Source: Methanolapillus africanus
Lineage (GTDB): Archaea > Halobacteriota > Methanosarcinia > Methanosarcinales > Methanosarcinaceae
Length of the DNA stretch: 15,266 bases
Direction: 5' to 3'
Assembly (NCBI RefSeq): GCF_032714475.1
Contig: NZ_JAWDKD010000022.1
Coordinates: 1 to 15,266 of the forward strand
Shown: one piece after another, positions 12,519 through 15,266 of the stretch
How the letters are laid out: the number at the start of each line of letters is the position of its first letter
Position numbering within the stretch: the first letter of the stretch is position 1
Notes under the pieces: model-generated
Told to the model about the DNA's origin: nothing
What the model saw: only the letters and a program-made list of their open reading frames with translations
Database searches by the model: none
Program-made: the position numbers and the translations under genes

Positions 12519-14726
12519 ATGTCAACGCCGCTTCAACAAAATAATTCGCCCGAACCGGAAAACACTTCGTCGTCGCCGGCGGTTTTGTCCCACAGCATCG
12601 ATTTGGACGATCCGTCGCTTTATGTGGAACGGGATTTCAGCTGGCTCCATTTCAATATGCGCGTCATGGAAGAAGCGCTCGACGAAAGCAATCCTCTCCT
12701 TGAGCGCGTGCGCTTCCTGTCGATTTTTGCCGGCAATTTGGACGAATATTACATGGTCCGGATCCCGACCGTTCACAAGCGCGTTTTGGAGGAAGGCATG
12801 AGCTTGGAAACGGCCAACCATGCTTATTTTGAGATGCAGCAGATTTATTCCGAACTGGCTGTCATGCTCGATAAAATGGAAGCCTGCTGGGAAGACGAAT
12901 TGATGCCGGAATTGAAGAAAAACAATATCAATATCCTTCAACACAACGAATTGGAAGACTACCAGCGGGAATATTTGACCGATTATTTCCGGCGCAACAT
13001 TTTCCCGCAACTGACGCCGTTGGCTTACGATTCCAGCCACCCGTTCCCCTATATTACAAATCAAAGCATCAACTTCGCGGTCATTTTGTCGGATACGCTT
13101 TACGGCGACGTTTTCGTCCGCGTCAAAATTCCGAACAACGTCAAACGGTTGATTTTGATTCCGGGACGCGACGACTTGTCGGTGTCGAATTCACCTTTGA
13201 GCAACACTCAAATTCCGGTGCCGTTTGCGCCCGGCATGAAGAAATCAAAGTCGGACACGTATAATTTCATTTGGATCGACGACGTCGTTTTGGCGAACTT
13301 GGATATGGTTTTCCCGGGCCAGAAAATCAAAGAAGCGCATTCGTTCCGGATTACGCGCGACGGCGATTTGGGCATTGACGACGACGGCGATTTCAGTTTG
13401 ATGAAATCAATTGAAAAGAAGTCGGGCGTCAATTATTTCGGTCCGCCGCTGCGTCTCGAAATCAATGACGGGATGTCGGATTACGTCCTGAAAATTCTGC
13501 TTGAAAATTTGAAACTCCGGTCGACGCAGGTCGAAGCGCTGAAGTCGCCGGTGGGACTTGTGTCCATTTCCGAAATCTGCAGCATTGACCGGCCTGAATT
13601 AAAATATCCGCCGTTTGCGCCCAAGAAGAAAAAGTATTTGGACGCGCCCGATTCCGATATTTTTTCCAGGATTAAGAAAAAAGACGTTCTCATTTACCGC
13701 CCGTACGACAGTTTCGACAGCATGATCGATTTCGTCGGCGCCGCGTCGGTTGACCCGGATGTGGTGGCGATTAAAATCACGCTTTACCGCGTGGACCGCA
13801 ATTCCCGGATCATTCAATATTTGAAAGACGCCGCCGACAACGGAAAACAAGTGGCTGTTCTGATTGAGCTGAAAGCCCGCTTTGATGAGGAAAACAACGT
13901 TTCCAAAGCGAAAGAGCTGGAGCACTCGAACATTCACGTCGTTTACGGCGTCCCGAACCTGAAAACGCATGCCAAAATGTGTTTGGTTTTGCGCCAGGAG
14001 GACAACACGATTGTCCCGTACATGCACATGAGCACCGGCAATTACAATGCGGGAACCGCGAAAGTGTACACGGACTTTGAGTATTTCACGGCTGATCCGG
14101 TGATGGGACAAGACGCGGTCGACATTTTCAACAGCCTGACCGGTTATTCCCGAAAGGGCAAATACAGAAAAATGTTGGTGGCGCCGAGTTCGCTCCGCAG
14201 CGAATTTATCCAAAAGATTCGCCGCGAAGTGGAAAGCCACAAAAAGAACGGCAACGGCTACATCCTTTTCAAGCTGAACTCGCTCGTCGATCCCGAATGC
14301 ATTAAAGAATTGTATTTGGCGTCGATGGCCGGCGTGAAAGTCGACCTTCAAATCCGCGGCATCAGCTGCATCAAGCCCGGGCTTCCCGGCGTCAGCGAAA
14401 ACATCACGGTGACGTCCATTGTCGGCCGGTTCCTCGAGCACACACGCGCCTATTATTTCTACAACAACGGCGCTGAAGAGCTTTATTTGGGCAGCGCCGA
14501 TTTGATGCAGCGGAATTTGGACCGCCGCGTTGAGATTTTGTTCCCGGTCAATCCGGATTATCTCCGAAAAATCAAAGACGTCATTCTCCAAAAGCACTTG
14601 GACGACAACGTTAAGTTAAGAATCGGCCTCTCTGATGGTTCATTTGTCCGGCATCAGCGTCCGGACGGCGCCGAGCCGCTGGATTCTCAAATTTGGATGA
14701 CGACAAACCAGGATCAATGGGATTGA
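12519..14726 (+). CDS. ppk1: Polyphosphate kinase 1
   Basis: Reversibly transfers the gamma-phosphate of ATP onto a growing polyphosphate chain. 735 residues, the normal full length for Ppk1. Domains in order: N-terminal (about 35-140, opening with YVERDFSWLHFN), head domain (about 145-350), and two phospholipase-D-like catalytic domains. Numbered from this start, the autophosphorylated His is His484 in LKTHAKMCLV. The second catalytic His is His641 in FLEHTRAYYFY. The Mg/phosphate arginines are Arg424 (LYRVDRNSR) and Arg454 (ELKARFDEE). All are intact, so it should be active. The ATG at 12519 is chosen because AAGGTG lies six bases upstream. A GTG three codons earlier overlaps that ribosome site, so it is unlikely to be the start. 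The N-terminal 25 residues are Ser/Pro/Asn-rich and probably disordered. Monocistronic; no exopolyphosphatase or phosphate-transport genes are near. Confidence 0.97.
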   Translation: MSTPLQQNNSPEPENTSSSPAVLSHSIDLDDPSLYVERDFSWLHFNMRVMEEALDESNPLLERVRFLSIFAGNLDEYYMVRIPTVHKRVLEEGMSLETANHAYFEMQQIYSELAVMLDKMEACWEDELMPELKKNNINILQHNELEDYQREYLTDYFRRNIFPQLTPLAYDSSHPFPYITNQSINFAVILSDTLYGDVFVRVKIPNNVKRLILIPGRDDLSVSNSPLSNTQIPVPFAPGMKKSKSDTYNFIWIDDVVLANLDMVFPGQKIKEAHSFRITRDGDLGIDDDGDFSLMKSIEKKSGVNYFGPPLRLEINDGMSDYVLKILLENLKLRSTQVEALKSPVGLVSISEICSIDRPELKYPPFAPKKKKYLDAPDSDIFSRIKKKDVLIYRPYDSFDSMIDFVGAASVDPDVVAIKITLYRVDRNSRIIQYLKDAADNGKQVAVLIELKARFDEENNVSKAKELEHSNIHVVYGVPNLKTHAKMCLVLRQEDNTIVPYMHMSTGNYNAGTAKVYTDFEYFTADPVMGQDAVDIFNSLTGYSRKGKYRKMLVAPSSLRSEFIQKIRREVESHKKNGNGYILFKLNSLVDPECIKELYLASMAGVKVDLQIRGISCIKPGLPGVSENITVTSIVGRFLEHTRAYYFYNNGAEELYLGSADLMQRNLDRRVEILFPVNPDYLRKIKDVILQKHLDDNVKLRIGLSDGSFVRHQRPDGAEPLDSQIWMTTNQDQWD

Positions 14727-14910
14727 TAAAATCCGATTTTCCTTTTTTCTTTTTTGGGGCGGCGGCATGCGCGCGCGTTACGGCGGCACTTTTTTGTTTG
14801 GCGTCAATGAAACTTAGGGTTGATTTTTGGTTTTGAGTTCAATATATTCTGTCTGCTGTTTTTCTTTTTGTTTCAATTGTTTCACTCGTTGTTTTTTCTT
14901 TTTGTTCCAA
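14727..14910. other. ppk1 downstream spacer: T-tract, GC-rich island, pyrimidine-rich array
   Basis: T-rich tract at 14738-14755 (probable ppk1 terminator). A GC-rich island (14759-14789, GCGGCATGCGCGCGCGTTAC) resembles the one at 4664-4695. A pyrimidine-rich tract with TTTCTTTTTGTTTC at 14861 and TTTCTTTTTGTTCC at 14895 (34-bp period) corresponds to the array left of repeat copy 2. Confidence 0.5.
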
Positions 14911-15266
14911 CCAAACCATCCCGCTTAAACAGACGCTTTGCGTCTGTTTAAGCGGATATCGTAGGATCGGAAGGTGCAAGTTGGAAACAGCAATGCAAAA
15001 TTGGAAAAATAAAAACCTGTATTGTTAAAAACAGTTGCGGAAAACGGAACAAGTAAAACCTGTATTGTTAGAAACAGTTGCAGAAAACGGAACAAATAAA
15101 ACCTGTATTGTTAGAAGCAGTTGCGGAAAACGGAACAAGTAAAACCTGTATTGTTAGAAGCAGTTGCGGAAAACGGAACAAGTAAAACCTGTATTGTTAG
15201 AAACAGTTGCAGAAAACGGAACAAATAAAACCTGTATTGTTAGAAGCAGTTGCGGAAAACGGAACA
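14911..15266. repeat. Repeat element copy 3 (left part): end hairpin plus 43-bp tandem array, continues past window
   Basis: Begins CCAAACCATCCCG, then a perfect 16-base-pair hairpin at 14921-14955, then GATATCG as in copy 2, a degenerate lead-in (14962-15016), and 43-bp units starting at 15017, 15060, 15103, 15146, 15189 and 15232 (cut by the window end). Two unit types alternate. Type A has GAAACAGTTGCAG and AACAAATAAAAC; type B has GAAGCAGTTGCGG and AACAAGTAAAAC. The order after the first unit is A-B-B-A-B, suggesting duplication of a multi-unit block. The 43-bp length is not a multiple of three, so the array is not coding. Confidence 0.85.
14921..14955. repeat. Left end hairpin of repeat element copy 3
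   Basis: CCGCTTAAACAGACGC pairs perfectly with GCGTCTGTTTAAGCGG over a TTT loop. It is nearly identical to the left hairpin of copy 2 (6608-6644), which has one extra C-G pair. Confidence 0.9.

Noticed and set aside
13599..14597. 332-codon open frame antisense to ppk1
   Set aside because: Shadow of the strongly conserved ppk1 frame, caused by codon bias; no start context and no family resemblance. The same applies to the 226-codon frame antisense to the coiled-coil gene (3746-4426).

Overview
The window looks archaeal, most likely from an AT-rich methanogen of the Methanosarcinales type (a Methanimicrococcus-like genome is my guess, not a database result). The reasons are: Shine-Dalgarno sites of the GGTGA(TC) and AAGGTG kind matching the archaeal 16S tail, TATA-box promoters in long AT-rich spacers, U-tract terminators, an archaeal-type SerB, and secreted proteins with a lipobox or N-terminal membrane anchor followed by Asn/Ser/Thr-rich linkers full of N-glycosylation sequons.

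Layout. 1-246: right-hand part of a repeat element (45-bp tandem units, then a 16-bp-stem hairpin and an end sequence). 314-2393 (minus): thymidylate kinase tmk preceded by two tandem paralogous lipoproteins. 2809-4441 (plus): phosphoserine phosphatase serB and a highly charged coiled-coil protein. 4442-5203: AT-rich spacer. 5207-6280 (plus): an unrecognised polytopic membrane protein. 6476-7014: a complete copy of the repeat element with a pyrimidine-rich outer array. 7165-8771 (minus): a third paralog of the secreted family and a hexapeptide-repeat acetyltransferase. 9037-9129 (minus): a 30-residue membrane microprotein too short for ordinary gene calling. 9226-9563: a gene-poor stretch rich in nested inverted repeats, a structured-RNA candidate. 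9645-10403 (minus): a TIM-barrel sugar isomerase/endonuclease IV-like protein. 10635-11409 (plus): two small membrane proteins, the first without an obvious start. 11473-12216 (minus): fourth paralog. 12519-14726 (plus): polyphosphate kinase ppk1. 14911-15266: left-hand part of a third repeat element (43-bp units).

The housekeeping genes (tmk, serB, ppk1, sugar isomerase) are unrelated in pathway and appear to be separate units. Two things tie the window together. First, four divergent copies of one exported protein family sit on the minus strand within 11 kb. Second, three copies of a repeat element recur at about 6.5 and 8 kb spacing. Each element has the end sequence GCAAACCATCCCG (or a variant), a long hairpin whose arms differ in sequence between copies yet stay paired, and an inner minisatellite whose unit is 45, 44/45 or 43 bp depending on locus. 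No transposase, cas gene, tRNA or rRNA is visible. The repeat element and the 9.2-9.6 kb structured region are the best candidates for something undescribed.
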